Numbered from the stretch's first letter, positions 8,364 to 17,957 are shown. The stretch is 64,000 nt of DNA from Pseudomonas migulae NBRC 103157 (GCF_002091715.1 NZ_BDAG01000007.1:115847-179846); one strand, 5' to 3'. Translations and numbers: made by a program. The notes: generated by a model not told the origin, from the letters alone.

Positions 8364-10502
8364 TTACACTCGAAATTGGTCCATCAATTTCATCTGGTGG
8401 TTGGTCAAGGCGTTGAGCTGGCTGCTGATCTGCGCCGATTCAGTGGCCTGGCCGGTCAGGGTTTCGGTGACGGTGCGGATCGCCGAGACGTTGCGGTTGA
8501 CCTCTTCGGCCACGGCGCTTTGCTGTTCGGCGGCGCTGGCGATTTGCAGGTTCATGTCGCTGATCACGGTGACCGCGTCGCTGATTTTGCTCAAGGCTTG
8601 CACGGCTTGCTGGATCTGCCCGGCGTTGCTGTGGGCCTGGGTCTGGCTCGAATGCATGGTGGCGACCACGCCGCGGGTGCCGGTCTGGATACGTTCGATG
8701 ACGAGGCGGATTTCTTCCACCGAATCCTGGGTGCGTTTGGCGAGGTTGCGCACTTCGTCGGCCACCACCGCAAAGCCGCGACCGCTTTCCCCGGCACGGG
8801 CCGCTTCGATGGCGGCGTTCAGCGCCAGCAGGTTGGTCTGTTCGGCGATGCTGCGGATGACTTCCAGCACCGAACCGATTTGCTCGCTGTTGACCGCCAA
8901 TGCTTCGACTTCGGTCACTGCCTTGCTGACTTCGTCGGCCAGTTGATTGATGTCGCGAGTGCTGCGTTCGATGATCGACATGCCATCGCGGGCCGATTGA
9001 TCCGCACCTTTGGCCGCATTGGCCGCGCTCGAGGCACTGTTGGCGACTTCATGGGCGGTGGCGCTCATTTCGTTCGACGCGGTGGCCACCTGGTCGATTT
9101 CGCGGAACTGCACCTGCATGCCTTCGCTGGTCTGGCGGGCGATTTCCGAAGACTGGTCGGCGGTGCCACGGGCATCGGTGATGCTCTGTTTGATCTGGGC
9201 GATGGTCGGTTGCAGCTTGTCGAGGAAGCGGTTGAACCAGCTGACGAGTTCCCCCAGTTCATCTTTCTTGCTGTAGTGCAGGCGCTGCGTCAGGTCACCG
9301 TCGCCACTGGCAATCGCCTTGAGCATCTCGGCCACGCTGTTGATCGGCCGGGTTATGCCCGATGCCGTCAGCCAGATCAGCAACAGACCGACGAGGCCGG
9401 CAGTGACCGCCACCAGCACGGCCTTGATCGTGCCGCTTTGCTGGGCATCATCGAGGACCGCTTGCAGCTTCACCGAATCGGCCAGCAGCACTTGTTTCGG
9501 CAGGTCGATCACCACGCCCCAGGCTTTGGAATCGCTGATCGGGCTGACCGGGTACACCGCACGAATAAAATCACCTTGTTCGAGAATTTTCGGCGCGCCA
9601 CCGCTGAGCAATTGCAGGACATCCTTGCCCTCTGCACCCAGGGTATCGCCGATACTTTTGCCGACCTTGCTCGCGTCGACGCTGTAACCGGCGAGCACGC
9701 CGCTGCCGGAGACAATCAGCATGTGCCCGGCGCTGTTGAACAGATCACGCTGGGAGTCGACCGCCGCTGCCTGCAGGGCGTCGAGGGCGATGTCCACACC
9801 GACCACGCCAATGGATTTGCCGTCCACCAGCAGCGGAACGGAAATGGTGGTCATCAGCATTTCCTTGCCGCCGACGGTGTCGGCATACGGGTCCAGCAGG
9901 CAGGTACGCTTGCTGTCGCGAGGGCAGGTGTACCAGCTGTTGTAAGGGGTGCCGCTGAGGCTCAAGGTGGTTTTGGTCATGTCGTCTTCGACCATGATCG
10001 TGTTGAGCGCGGTACCACCGGCGCGGCTCCAGTAACTGGCGAAACGACCGGCTTCGTTGGACTGGCGAGCGGCGTCATTGGCGAACTCGCTGTCCTTGCC
10101 GTCCAGCCCGTTGGGCTCGAACGCCAGCCAGATTCCCAGCACCTTGCTGTTGCGTTCAAACGCGGTTTTCAGGCTCTGGTTCAACTCTTCACGCAGGGCA
10201 CCGGCCTCAAGCGAACGCTTGGCGGCCATATTGCGCATGTCCTTGATCTGGTCCGCCAGGGCGGTCACCACCAGCTGGCTTTCGCCGAACGTCTTCTGCA
10301 CCCGCACCGCCTGCTCGGCGGCCTTGGCCTGAAGCAGGTCCTGCACACTGTCGGTGAGCATTTTGCTGCTGGAGGCGCTGACCAGTTCATCGTTCTGGTT
10401 GGTCTGGTAGATGTTCATGCTGACGATCAGGACGACCACGCCCAGCAGGCAGAGACCGGAGAGCAGAACGATTTTCAGGCGGATGGACAGAGAGTCGAAC
10501 AT
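8364..10502 (-). CDS. Methyl-accepting chemotaxis protein with a dCache sensor
   Basis: Inner-membrane chemoreceptor of 712 residues that passes ligand binding in the periplasm to CheA/CheW. Membrane helix 1 is at about residues 10-30 ([18 protein letters not shown]). A large periplasmic dCache domain runs to about residue 355, helix 2 is at about 358-380, and a HAMP domain follows ([20 protein letters not shown]). The signalling tip is near residues 550-590 ([34 protein letters not shown]). I chose the ATG at 10502 ([10 protein letters not shown]) because it places helix 1 correctly; the frame stays open 37 codons further upstream. Size and N terminus recall polyamine/histamine receptors of the TlpQ/McpU type, but the ligand is a guess. 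Confidence 0.93.
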   Translation of the reverse strand: MFDSLSIRLKIVLLSGLCLLGVVVLIVSMNIYQTNQNDELVSASSSKMLTDSVQDLLQAKAAEQAVRVQKTFGESQLVVTALADQIKDMRNMAAKRSLEAGALREELNQSLKTAFERNSKVLGIWLAFEPNGLDGKDSEFANDAARQSNEAGRFASYWSRAGGTALNTIMVEDDMTKTTLSLSGTPYNSWYTCPRDSKRTCLLDPYADTVGGKEMLMTTISVPLLVDGKSIGVVGVDIALDALQAAAVDSQRDLFNSAGHMLIVSGSGVLAGYSVDASKVGKSIGDTLGAEGKDVLQLLSGGAPKILEQGDFIRAVYPVSPISDSKAWGVVIDLPKQVLLADSVKLQAVLDDAQQSGTIKAVLVAVTAGLVGLLLIWLTASGITRPINSVAEMLKAIASGDGDLTQRLHYSKKDELGELVSWFNRFLDKLQPTIAQIKQSITDARGTADQSSEIARQTSEGMQVQFREIDQVATASNEMSATAHEVANSASSAANAAKGADQSARDGMSIIERSTRDINQLADEVSKAVTEVEALAVNSEQIGSVLEVIRSIAEQTNLLALNAAIEAARAGESGRGFAVVADEVRNLAKRTQDSVEEIRLVIERIQTGTRGVVATMHSSQTQAHSNAGQIQQAVQALSKISDAVTVISDMNLQIASAAEQQSAVAEEVNRNVSAIRTVTETLTGQATESAQISSQLNALTNHQMKLMDQFRV

Positions 10503-10704
10503 AGGACGAACTCGCGAATGAATGAGGTGTTGGCTGTGGGTCGAAGTCGACCCTTCGGTTCGCCAAGTCCATTCAGCGCCATTTACTGCAATCGGCGAGG
10601 GGCGGGGATGCATGATGGTGGCTCCGACGAACGGTCATGGTTGACCGTTTGCGCGGAAAAATCTGCCGAAAAGCGGCGTAAAACAGGAAAAATCGCGGTG
10701 TGCT

Positions 10705-11097
10705 TCAGGCAGGTTGCGGCGCTGATTCCGGTCGCGACCAGATCCACAGATTGCCCAGGCCCATGCCGGCGATGGCGAGGTAAACCGGCCAGCCGTGATC
10801 GAGCGTGACCCACATCAGTCCTGCGCACAGCAGCATGCTGACGGTGGCGCTGACCTTGGCGCGACGCGCGACGATCTTGCCGTTGCGCCAGTTGCCGAGG
10901 ATCGGGCCGAACAAGCGGTGGTTCTCCAGCCAGGCGCTCAGGCGCGGCGAACTCTTGGTCGCGGCCCAGGCCGCCAGCAGGATGAACTCGGTTGTCGGCA
11001 AACCCGGCACGACGATGGCGATCAGGCCGATGGCGAGGCTGATATAGGCCAGGAGGCCGAACAGGATGCGGGCGAGTTTTGAGGAAGAGCGAGTCAT
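10705..11097 (-). CDS. DUF454 (YbaN-like) inner-membrane protein
   Basis: A 130-residue protein of unknown biochemical role with three or four hydrophobic segments. The family block IVVPGLPTTEFILLAAWAA (about residues 28-46) and RLFGPILGNW are diagnostic of DUF454. It follows heme oxygenase on the same strand, with a REP doublet between them. The proximity suggests possible co-transcription with heme uptake, but the functional link is not established. Confidence 0.88.
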   Translation of the reverse strand: MTRSSSKLARILFGLLAYISLAIGLIAIVVPGLPTTEFILLAAWAATKSSPRLSAWLENHRLFGPILGNWRNGKIVARRAKVSATVSMLLCAGLMWVTLDHGWPVYLAIAGMGLGNLWIWSRPESAPQPA

Positions 11098-11115
11098 AAA
11101 AGTCGACGCTTACCC

Positions 11116-11181
11116 TGTAGGAGCCGGCTTGCTGGCGATGGCGATTCCAAAGACGCCATCGCCAGCAAGCCGGCTCCTACA
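11116..11181. repeat. REP doublet, family 1 (short spacer)
   Basis: Compact inverted pair between hemO and the DUF454 gene. The inner arms GATGGCG and CGCCATC leave a loop of about nine bases. Confidence 0.9.
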
Positions 11182-11193
11182 AGGACGGTGTTG

Positions 11194-11802
11194 TCAGGCG
11201 AGTTCGGGGGTGGTGGCGTAAGCCTGTCCCAGCAGAACAGTAAAGCGGTTGAACGCTGCGATGGCGCCTCTATCCAGCTCTGCTTCTTCCTGCTCGGTGA
11301 CCTCCAGACCATCCAGAGTCTTGACGAAGCTTTTCCAGCCTTCAGCGCGGCCACCGGCCGGTTCGCCGAGGTGACGGGCGCCGAAGGTTTCGCTCAGGCC
11401 CAAGCCCGCTGCGCGCTTGATCAGGAACGCTGCGCCAAGCTTCGAGCCTTCGGAAACAAACAACCAACCCAGCGCTTCGGCCTTGGTCGGATTCTTCACG
11501 GCACCCGCGACGGGTGCCGGCACTCCGGTTTCCAGATCAGCCAGGTCAGCCTTGGCCGCTTCGGCACGGCAGCGTGCCGCCAGATCAGGAACGATGGCGA
11601 TCAGTTCGGCATCGTTGTACAGCCCCACCAGTTCCGACTGGAACAAATACTGCGCAACCACGAAACGGGCGAAATTGGCCTGGGTTTCGAACGGTGCGTG
11701 GGCTTTGACCAAGGCGTCGAGTCTGGTGTGTGGCTCGTTCGTGATCTGGTTCAAACGTTGCGAACGCAAAGCCGGGCGTCGAGCAGTGTCCTGGGTAGTC
11801 AT
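11194..11802 (-). CDS. hemO: Heme oxygenase (HemO/PigA type)
   Basis: Cleaves imported heme to biliverdin, CO and iron in the cytoplasm. The 202-residue product matches bacterial HemO. The proximal heme ligand is His25 in NEPHTRLDALV, and the distal-helix region reads LGWLFVSEGSKLGAAFL (about residues 113-129). I chose the ATG at 11802 (MTTQDTARRPALRS); the frame is open upstream, but that part is intergenic. It lies downstream of the TonB-dependent receptor on the same strand, beyond a hairpin, and completes an uptake-and-degradation module. Confidence 0.95.
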   Translation of the reverse strand: MTTQDTARRPALRSQRLNQITNEPHTRLDALVKAHAPFETQANFARFVVAQYLFQSELVGLYNDAELIAIVPDLAARCRAEAAKADLADLETGVPAPVAGAVKNPTKAEALGWLFVSEGSKLGAAFLIKRAAGLGLSETFGARHLGEPAGGRAEGWKSFVKTLDGLEVTEQEEAELDRGAIAAFNRFTVLLGQAYATTPELA

Positions 11803-11822
11803 GAGAAGTCCTTGAAGAAAAG

Positions 11823-11857
11823 AGGCGCTTGGTAACGAGACGAACAAGAAAGCGCCT
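11823..11857 (-). terminator. Hairpin between heme receptor and hemO (possible attenuator)
   Basis: On the minus strand AGGCGCTT and AAGCGCCT form an 8-bp stem with a loop of about 19 bases, followed by CTTTTCTTC. It could act as a weak terminator or processing site setting receptor versus HemO levels. The pyrimidine tract is imperfect, so confidence is low. Confidence 0.4.
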
Positions 11858-11917
11858 GACAGTAAAAAAAACTCACTGTGCAGCTCTATTAAAAGCCGCA
11901 CAGCGACATGGGCAGAA

Positions 11918-14509
11918 TCAGATATCCCAGACCAGGTTGACCGCGAAGTTGCGACCCGGTTGGGTCAGGCGATCAAGGTTGGCCGGGCTGATGACCGAAG
12001 CCTCGCCGACGCCGTCGTAACCGCGCACGTCATCCCACAGCCAGTACTTCTTGTCGGTCAGGTTGTAGACCCCGGCGCTGACGGTCACCTCGTCGGTCAC
12101 TTTGTAGAAACCGGTCAGGTCCAGCACGCCGAAGCCCGGTGATTTGAACTGGCTGCTGACGCCATCCGGCGATTTGAATTTGGTGTCGTCGACGCGATCC
12201 TTCTTTTTCACCAGCGTCCAGCTGAGCAAGCCACCGTAGTTGTCCTGGTCGTAACCGAGGCCGAACACACCGGTCAGCGGGTTGACGCTGTTGATCGGTT
12301 CGCCGTTGTCGTTGTTGCGACCGTAGGCGTAGGCCACCGAGCCTTGGGTATACAGCCCTTGTGGCGCGCCGAACACGTCGAGGTTCAGACGTCCCTTGAT
12401 CTCTGCGCCCTTGATGGTGGCGTGTTTGATGTTGGCGCTCTGGAAGGTCAGCTCGCTGTAACCGGGGGTGATGGCGTCCTCTTCGATGAAGTCGCGGTAC
12501 TTGTTATAGAACACGGCCACATCGAAGGAGCCTGACTCGAAATTACCGCGCAGCCCGGTTTCGAAGCCTTTGCTGGTTTCCGGCTCGAGGTTCGGATTCG
12601 GTTCCACGCGATAGCCAGTGGTGGTGTTCTCGAAGCGACCGAATAACGCCTTGGCGGTCGGCGTGCGGAAACCTTCGGCGTACTGGCCGTACCAGGTGTA
12701 GTGATCGGTCAGCGCGTAGGTCAGGCCGAATTTTGGTGACACACGGTGCCAGGTCTTGGTGTCGTCACTGACGGTGCCGCCAGGAGTAGCCGCCACCGTA
12801 TTCATGAATTCCTGGGTGATGTGCGGCTTGAGCTCGGTGTAGTCGTAGCGCAGTCCCGGCAGGAAGGTCCATTTGTCCCAGCTGATCTGATCCTGGGCAA
12901 ACAGGCTGTAGGTGTTGACGGTCGGGTCCGGGAAGTCGCTGGATTTTCTCAGGACATCCAGTGGGCTGACGGCACCGACGACGCGGCAGGAACCAAAAGA
13001 CTGGTAGCAGGTGCCGTTGCCGCTGCGCGACCCGGTGACTTTCTGCTGCTTGATCGTGGTGCCGTAGGTCAGCAGGTGCTCGGTGTCGGCAATGCCGAAA
13101 GCCTTGTCCAGTTGTGCGTCGAATACCCACTGCTTTTCTTCGTAAAGGGTTTCCCGGGTGCGCAGCACTTTGCGCGAGAACGGGAAGTAGAACTCTTCGG
13201 TGCTTTGGTCAGTCTTGGCGACCTGATGGTTCAGGCTCCACTTGACGTTATCAACCAGCAGGCTGTCGAGGGCGAAGCTGTGTTCCAGGCCGAAACGCTC
13301 GCGGGTGACGGTGTCGTTGCCGGTGCGCCACTGGTACATGCCGCCGGGCAGAGCACTGTTTGAAACGGTTGGTGCGCCTTGGAAATAAGGACCGCCGTAA
13401 GCACTTTTCTGATCGGTGTCCCGGTCGTCCTTGTACTTTTCATATGTCAGGCCCAGACGCGAGTCTTCGTTGTAGTTCCAGCCAATCTTGGCCAGCACGT
13501 TGTAAGTGCGCACGTCTTCCGGGTTGGCCGCAGTGCGCGCCAGGCCGGTGCCATTGTTGCTACCGTAGGATTCGGTTTCGTGACCGTCGCGCTGGCTGTA
13601 ATGCAGCAAGCCATCGAACTGGTCGGCGCGGCCGGCCACGGTGGCGGATTTCAGCCAGCTGTCGTCGGCGGAGCTGTAGCCGGTTTTCAGGCGGGCGCCG
13701 ACGTCTTTGCCGGGCTTGATGATGTCGTTCGGGTCTAGGGTGAAATAGCTGACGGCGCCGCCGATGGCGTTGCTGCCGTACAGCACAGAGGCCGGACCGC
13801 GGAGGATTTCGACGCGTTTGATGATCTCCGGGTCGACGTAGTTGCGCTGGGTCTTGGCGTAGGGGCCGTTGAAGAAATCGTTCGGCACTTCGACGCCGTC
13901 GACCTGGGTCAAAATCCGGTCGCCGTCGATGCCGCGGATGTTGTAGCCGCTGATCCCGCCGCGCTGGCCGGCACCACCGACCGAAACGCCCGGTTCGTAA
14001 CGCACCAGGTTCTTGATGGTGTTGACGTTGTTGCGGTCCAGCTCTTCGCGGGTGTGAACAGTGACGGTCCCCGGCACGCTCTCGATGCTTTGTTCCTGGC
14101 GGGTGGCGCTGATGGTCACCTGGTCCAGGTTGATCGCATTACTGTTACTGCGCTTCTCCAGCACGATGTTGTTGTTGCCCAGTTTGCGATAGCTCAGGTT
14201 GGTCCCCACCAACAGGCGATCCAGGGCTTTCTCCGGCGACAGGGAGCCGCGCGCACCCGGCGAGGCCACGCCTTGCGCGAGTTCTGCCGGCAAGCCGACC
14301 TGCCAGCCCGTCACGGCAGTAAAGGCATTGAGTGCCGAGACCAGCGACTGTTGCGGGATGGCAAACGCGTAATCGCCCATGTTGCGCACCGGCTGCTCGG
14401 CGGCGGTGGCGGCCATGAGCGGCGCGCTGCCAGCCATGAGGATGGCGGCGGTCAGCAGTGAGAGCACGCGGGAAGGTGAAGAGGAGTGGCGGGTAAGGCG
14501 AGAGGACAT
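11918..14509 (-). CDS. TonB-dependent heme/hemoglobin receptor with N-terminal signalling domain
   Basis: Outer-membrane receptor of 863 residues for heme or hemoproteins. It has a signal peptide (about residues 1-33, ending LMAATAAEQ) and an STN signalling domain at about 45-115 (YAFAIPQQSLVSALNAFTAV). A TonB-box-like DQVTISA follows, then a plug (about 125-250) and a 22-strand barrel ending NFAVNLVWDI. A FRxP motif (FRTP) and NPNL (PNPNLEPE) near residues 612-640 mark the heme-receptor family. The segment between them has no histidine but does have a tyrosine. I chose the ATG at 14509 because GGAG lies eight bases upstream. Placement after sigma and FecR genes fits an HxuA/HurA-like cell-surface signalling receptor; HasR is an alternative. 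Confidence 0.93.
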   Translation of the reverse strand: MSSRLTRHSSSPSRVLSLLTAAILMAGSAPLMAATAAEQPVRNMGDYAFAIPQQSLVSALNAFTAVTGWQVGLPAELAQGVASPGARGSLSPEKALDRLLVGTNLSYRKLGNNNIVLEKRSNSNAINLDQVTISATRQEQSIESVPGTVTVHTREELDRNNVNTIKNLVRYEPGVSVGGAGQRGGISGYNIRGIDGDRILTQVDGVEVPNDFFNGPYAKTQRNYVDPEIIKRVEILRGPASVLYGSNAIGGAVSYFTLDPNDIIKPGKDVGARLKTGYSSADDSWLKSATVAGRADQFDGLLHYSQRDGHETESYGSNNGTGLARTAANPEDVRTYNVLAKIGWNYNEDSRLGLTYEKYKDDRDTDQKSAYGGPYFQGAPTVSNSALPGGMYQWRTGNDTVTRERFGLEHSFALDSLLVDNVKWSLNHQVAKTDQSTEEFYFPFSRKVLRTRETLYEEKQWVFDAQLDKAFGIADTEHLLTYGTTIKQQKVTGSRSGNGTCYQSFGSCRVVGAVSPLDVLRKSSDFPDPTVNTYSLFAQDQISWDKWTFLPGLRYDYTELKPHITQEFMNTVAATPGGTVSDDTKTWHRVSPKFGLTYALTDHYTWYGQYAEGFRTPTAKALFGRFENTTTGYRVEPNPNLEPETSKGFETGLRGNFESGSFDVAVFYNKYRDFIEEDAITPGYSELTFQSANIKHATIKGAEIKGRLNLDVFGAPQGLYTQGSVAYAYGRNNDNGEPINSVNPLTGVFGLGYDQDNYGGLLSWTLVKKKDRVDDTKFKSPDGVSSQFKSPGFGVLDLTGFYKVTDEVTVSAGVYNLTDKKYWLWDDVRGYDGVGEASVISPANLDRLTQPGRNFAVNLVWDI

Positions 14510-14615
14510 CGATAGCGCTCCGTGTCGCACGAATCTTTATAGGTGCTGATTGGCATATGAAGATGCGAATCAATTGCATTGGCTATAACGAGACGTACGG
14601 GCTCAGGCTATCGAG

Positions 14616-14634
14616 TAAAAATAATTCTCATTTA
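14616..14634 (-). promoter_or_regulatory. Possible second iron/ECF promoter element before the heme receptor
   Basis: The A/T-rich stretch AAATGAGAATTATTTTTA (minus strand) overlaps the fecR stop codon and precedes the receptor by about 110 bases. It resembles a degenerate Fur box. The receptor promoter for the upstream ECF sigma factor would also be expected in this gap. Weak support. Confidence 0.35.
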
Positions 14635-15597
14635 GTTCAGGATCACCAGCGCCGGAAATTCCTGGAGCCGTGCCGAGGTGATGTGGGCCAGCGAGCGGAC
14701 GACGTCCAGCGGCTGGTCGAGGCGGTAATTGCCCGTCACGGCGACGTCCGCCAACTGTTCGTTGGTGTTGATGATCCAGCCCGGGTAGTAGCGCCGCAGT
14801 TCGGCCAGCACCTGGCTCAGCGGGCAGTTCTCGAACACCAGTCGGCCCTGGACCCAGGCCAGGTCGGTCGCGGCGTCGAGTTTGGCGGGCCGGTCGAAAC
14901 CGTTGGGTCCGATGCGAATGCTCTCGCCGGCGGACAATCGGATTCGCGCGTCGTCGCGAGTCGCGCGTAGATCGACATCGCCGCGCTGCACGCGAACCTG
15001 GGTCACGCCATCGAGGTAACGTACGGCGAACGCCGTGTCGTGCACGCTGGCCTTCACCGGGCCGGCATCGATTTCCAATGGCTGGCCGAGATGGGCCGGC
15101 ACTTCGAAAAACGCTTCGCCTTGATACAGACGGGCGACATGCCTTTGATCATTGATGGTGCTGGAGAACGCCGAATTGGTATTGAGCAGGACCTTCGAGC
15201 CGTCTTCCAGTTGCAGGCGCTGACGTTCACCGACCACGGTCAAGTGATCGGCCTGAAGGCGCATCGGCACATTGCTGAAGCTGAACAAACCGAGAATCAG
15301 CACGGCAGCAGTGGCCAGTGGTTTCCAGTGCGGGCGCAGGCGCGACAGCACCGTCACCCTGGGCGGCAGGGCGGCCAGGTTTTGCGCACATTGCACGACT
15401 TGCGGGCCGTCCCAGATTGCCTGGGCCTTGGCGAACGCTTGCGCATGCAATGGATCAGCGTCCAGCCATTCGTGGAACTGCCGGGTTTGTTCCTCGCTCG
15501 CACTGCCCATGATGATCAGCCAGTCCAAAGCCTGGTCCATCGCGCTTGCGGCGTCCCGTGCAGGGGAAGGCGGAGGGGAGCGGTGGGTGTCCGTCAC
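14632..15597 (-). CDS. FecR-family anti-sigma/sigma regulator
   Basis: Inner-membrane regulator of 321 residues relaying the receptor signal to the ECF sigma factor. A cytoplasmic FecR_N helical domain (about residues 20-65, AMDQALDWLIIMGSASEEQ) precedes one membrane helix (about 95-112, LATAAVLILGLFSFSNV). A periplasmic FecR domain (QLEDGSKVLLNTNSAFS) and a C-terminal STN-like part (PLSQVLAELRRYYPGW) follow. The GTG at 15597 is preferred because GAGGAA lies seven bases upstream. It sits between the sigma gene (82 bases) and the heme receptor (122 bases) on one strand, so it is probably specific to these two partners. Confidence 0.93.
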   Translation of the reverse strand: MTDTHRSPPPSPARDAASAMDQALDWLIIMGSASEEQTRQFHEWLDADPLHAQAFAKAQAIWDGPQVVQCAQNLAALPPRVTVLSRLRPHWKPLATAAVLILGLFSFSNVPMRLQADHLTVVGERQRLQLEDGSKVLLNTNSAFSSTINDQRHVARLYQGEAFFEVPAHLGQPLEIDAGPVKASVHDTAFAVRYLDGVTQVRVQRGDVDLRATRDDARIRLSAGESIRIGPNGFDRPAKLDAATDLAWVQGRLVFENCPLSQVLAELRRYYPGWIINTNEQLADVAVTGNYRLDQPLDVVRSLAHITSARLQEFPALVILN

Positions 15598-15679
15598 GGT
15601 GTTTCCTCGGCAGTGTCTGTGCACGGCTGTTTTTTTAGTGAAACCTGAAAGTGGGCAAGGGTAGCAAAGCGTGGCGTGC

Positions 15680-16198
15680 TCAGTCGCCGTTCAACCGCTC
15701 GGCGACACCGACGCAGATGGCCATGATCAGCTTCAGCTCCTTTTGCACGGTGCTCAACGACACGCCGAGTTTCTCGCAAATCTCCAGGTAACTGTGCCCG
15801 TGCAGGCGACTGAGGATGAAGATCTGTTGCTGGCGGGCGCTGAGTTCACCAAGGCTCACGTTCAAGCGCTCCAGCAGTTGTTCGGCATGGGCAGCGTCTT
15901 CGGCACTGCTGGCGGGGGCGGCGATACTTTCCACCACGTCCGGCGGAACGTCGTCGAGCATCGTGCGGGACTGAATGCGCCGCGCACGCAAATGGTCCAG
16001 CGCCAGGTTGCGGGCGGTCTGGAAAACAAAGGGTTCAAGGTGATCGATGGCGCGCTCGCCAAGGGCCCGGGTCACGCGCAGGTAGGTTTCCTGCAGGAGG
16101 TCTTCGGCGGTGCTGTGATTGTTGACCATCCGCTCCAAAGTGCGCAGCAGCGAAACCCGCTGGGCGATGAAGACGTGATTGAAGCGCGATTGACTCAC
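15680..16198 (-). CDS. ECF (FecI-like) RNA polymerase sigma factor for heme uptake
   Basis: Extracytoplasmic-function sigma factor of 172 residues. The sigma-70 region 2 block spans about residues 10-80 (ERMVNNHSTAEDLLQETYLR, FVFQTARNLALDHLRAR). Region 4 has its helix-turn-helix at about residues 130-160 (LHGHSYLEICEKLGVSLSTV). The start is a GTG. A Fur box lies just upstream, so iron starvation would induce it, and FecR plus the receptor follow. The arrangement matches HxuI/HurI-type systems that switch on the receptor when heme is present; the specific name is not assigned. Confidence 0.93.
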   Translation of the reverse strand: MSQSRFNHVFIAQRVSLLRTLERMVNNHSTAEDLLQETYLRVTRALGERAIDHLEPFVFQTARNLALDHLRARRIQSRTMLDDVPPDVVESIAAPASSAEDAAHAEQLLERLNVSLGELSARQQQIFILSRLHGHSYLEICEKLGVSLSTVQKELKLIMAICVGVAERLNGD

Positions 16199-16223
16199 GG
16201 GAAGACCTGATCCATTTCGAGCG

Positions 16224-16242
16224 AATGATAATGCTTATCATC
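16224..16242 (-). promoter_or_regulatory. Fur box upstream of the heme ECF sigma gene
   Basis: AATGATAATGCTTATCATC is close to the Fur consensus GATAATGATAATCATTATC and is a near-perfect dyad. It lies 26 bases before the sigma-factor start, where bound Fur would block transcription when iron is sufficient. Confidence 0.88.
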
Positions 16243-16275
16243 CGCTCGAGTGGTCAAGTATTGATTTGTGAAGGT

Positions 16276-16740
16276 TTATGCCCGGCCCAACAGATACGTC
16301 GCGTAATCAGGGATGCGCTGTGAGTGCGCCTGATCCATCAGCGGGCTGCTGAGCAGGTAGTCGGCGCTGCATTCGTTGCAGGCTACCGGAATGTTCCAGA
16401 CCGCCGCGACCCGCAGCAACGCCTTGATGTCCGGGTCGTGGGGCTGCGGTTCGAACGGATCCCAGAAGAACACCAGCATGTCGACCCGCTGCTCGGCGAT
16501 TCGCGCGCCGAGTTGCTGGTCGCCGCCCAATGGGCCGCTGATCATGCTCTCCACCGGCAGGTCGAGGCGTTGTTGCAACAACAACCCCGTGGTACCAGTG
16601 GCAACCAGCTCATGTTGCGCGAGCTTGTCTTTGTGCCGCTCGGCCCAGTCCAGCAAAAACAGCTTGCAGTGGTCATGGGCAACCAGGGCGATACGCTTGC
16701 GCGCTGCCACGGTCTTTTGCGTAAAGCTGATTCCGATCAT
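16276..16740 (-). CDS. mgsA: Methylglyoxal synthase
   Basis: Converts dihydroxyacetone phosphate to methylglyoxal and phosphate, a cytoplasmic bypass when sugar phosphates accumulate. The product is 154 residues, close to the E. coli enzyme. Phosphate-binding ATGTTG is near residue 47, the catalytic-Asp region is SGPLGGDQQLG, and FFWDPFEPQPHDPD carries the active-site histidine. I chose MIGISFTQKTV at 16740; an in-frame ATG at 16779 is possible, but anything earlier reads into REP sequence. It lies downstream of gap on the same strand, separated by a REP cluster, and fits the surrounding triose-phosphate metabolism. Confidence 0.93.
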   Translation of the reverse strand: MIGISFTQKTVAARKRIALVAHDHCKLFLLDWAERHKDKLAQHELVATGTTGLLLQQRLDLPVESMISGPLGGDQQLGARIAEQRVDMLVFFWDPFEPQPHDPDIKALLRVAAVWNIPVACNECSADYLLSSPLMDQAHSQRIPDYATYLLGRA

Positions 16741-16782
16741 GGGGTAGTCCGAAGGCAAATTACCGACGATGGTGTTCATGAG

Positions 16783-16945
16783 GCCGCCATCGCCAGCAAG
16801 ATCGGGTACGCCGCAACCTTGTAGGAGCCGGCTTGCTGGCGATAGCGGTGTCACGGACGCCAACTTGAGTACGCCATCGCCAGCAAACCGGTCGGGTACG
16901 GTACAACCCTTGTAGGAGCCGGCTTGCTGGCGATGGCGGCATCAC
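16783..16945. repeat. Cluster of four REP cores, family 1, tandem partial duplication
   Basis: Two direct units, each running from CCATCGCCAGCAA through CGGGTACG and CAACC to GTAGGAGCCGGCTTGCTGGC, lie head to tail between gap and mgsA. One left-hand core in each unit is degenerate. The arrangement looks like a local duplication of an aberrant REP doublet. Confidence 0.85.
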
Positions 16946-16955
16946 AGGTGCCAAC

Positions 16956-17957
16956 TTACTCGGCGTTGCACAACGCCAGGCAGTTATCGAGCATGCGGTT
17001 GGAGAAGCCCCATTCGTTGTCGTACCAGGCCAGGACCTTGAGCAGCTTGCCGCTGGACTTGGTGTGGTTGGCGTCGAAGATCGACGACAGCGGGTTGTGG
17101 TTGAAGTCGCTGGAGACCAGCGGCAGGGTGTTGTAGCCCAGAATCTTCGAATGCTGGCTGGCTTCCTTGAGCAGCGCGTTCACTTCATCGGCCGACGCTT
17201 CGCGCTTCAGTTGCACGGTCAGGTCCACCAGCGAGACGTTGATCACTGGAACACGCACCGCCATGCCGGTCAGTTTGCCTGCCAGTTCCGGCAGCACCAG
17301 GCCGACCGCTTCAGCGGCGCCGGTTTTGCTCGGGATCATGTTCTGAGTCGCCGAACGGGCGCGGTACGGGTCGGTGTGGTAGACGTCGGTCAGGTTCTGA
17401 TCGTTGGTGTAGGCGTGAATCGTCGTCATCAGACCGCTTTCGATGCCCAGCTCGCGGTGCAGCACCTGAGCCACCGGTGCCAGGCAGTTGGTGGTGCACG
17501 ACGCGTTGGAAATAATCTGATGGGATTGGCGCAGAATGTCGTGGTTAACCCCATACACCACAGTGGCGTCGGCGCCTTTGGCCGGGGCTGAGATGATCAC
17601 TTTGCGTGCGCCGGCCGTAATATGCGCAGCGGCTTTGGCCCGGTCGGTGAACAAACCGGTGCATTCGAACACGACATCAATCTTTTCCGCGGCCCAGGGT
17701 AGCTCGGCCGGGTTACGAATGGCGCTGACGGAAATCCGGTCGCCGTTGACGGTCAGGCTTTCCTGATCGTGCTGGACATCGGCATCGAACGTGCCGTGAA
17801 CGGTGTCGTACTTGAGCAGATGAGCGTTCATCGCGCTGTCGCCCAGATCGTTGATGGCAACGATCTGCAGATCCTGGCGGTAGCCTTGGGTATACAGTGC
17901 GCGCAGGACGTTGCGGCCGATTCGGCCAAAACCATTGATTGCGATTCGAAGAGTCAT
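16956..17957 (-). CDS. gap: Glyceraldehyde-3-phosphate dehydrogenase, type I
   Basis: Oxidises glyceraldehyde-3-phosphate to 1,3-bisphosphoglycerate with NAD(P) in the cytoplasm, feeding the triose half of the Entner-Doudoroff products into lower glycolysis. The 333-residue protein has the N-terminal Rossmann motif [15 protein letters not shown] and the catalytic cysteine in [13 protein letters not shown] (about residues 151-163). The substrate motif is HAYTNDQ and the C terminus has [12 protein letters not shown]. It is divergent from edd. The shared intergenic region carries two HexR dyads, one of them 24 bases from this start. Confidence 0.97.
   Translation of the reverse strand: MTLRIAINGFGRIGRNVLRALYTQGYRQDLQIVAINDLGDSAMNAHLLKYDTVHGTFDADVQHDQESLTVNGDRISVSAIRNPAELPWAAEKIDVVFECTGLFTDRAKAAAHITAGARKVIISAPAKGADATVVYGVNHDILRQSHQIISNASCTTNCLAPVAQVLHRELGIESGLMTTIHAYTNDQNLTDVYHTDPYRARSATQNMIPSKTGAAEAVGLVLPELAGKLTGMAVRVPVINVSLVDLTVQLKREASADEVNALLKEASQHSKILGYNTLPLVSSDFNHNPLSSIFDANHTKSSGKLLKVLAWYDNEWGFSNRMLDNCLALCNAE

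Noticed and set aside
8358..10808. Open frame of over 800 codons on the plus strand opposite the chemoreceptor
   Set aside because: It is a mirror of GC-biased codons in the MCP gene. It has no family motifs, and the minus-strand reading gives complete MCP domains.
16741..16863. Longer mgsA product of up to 195 residues
   Set aside because: The first residues would be translated REP sequence (SPASRLLQG), a peptide that recurs before other genes purely because of the repeat.
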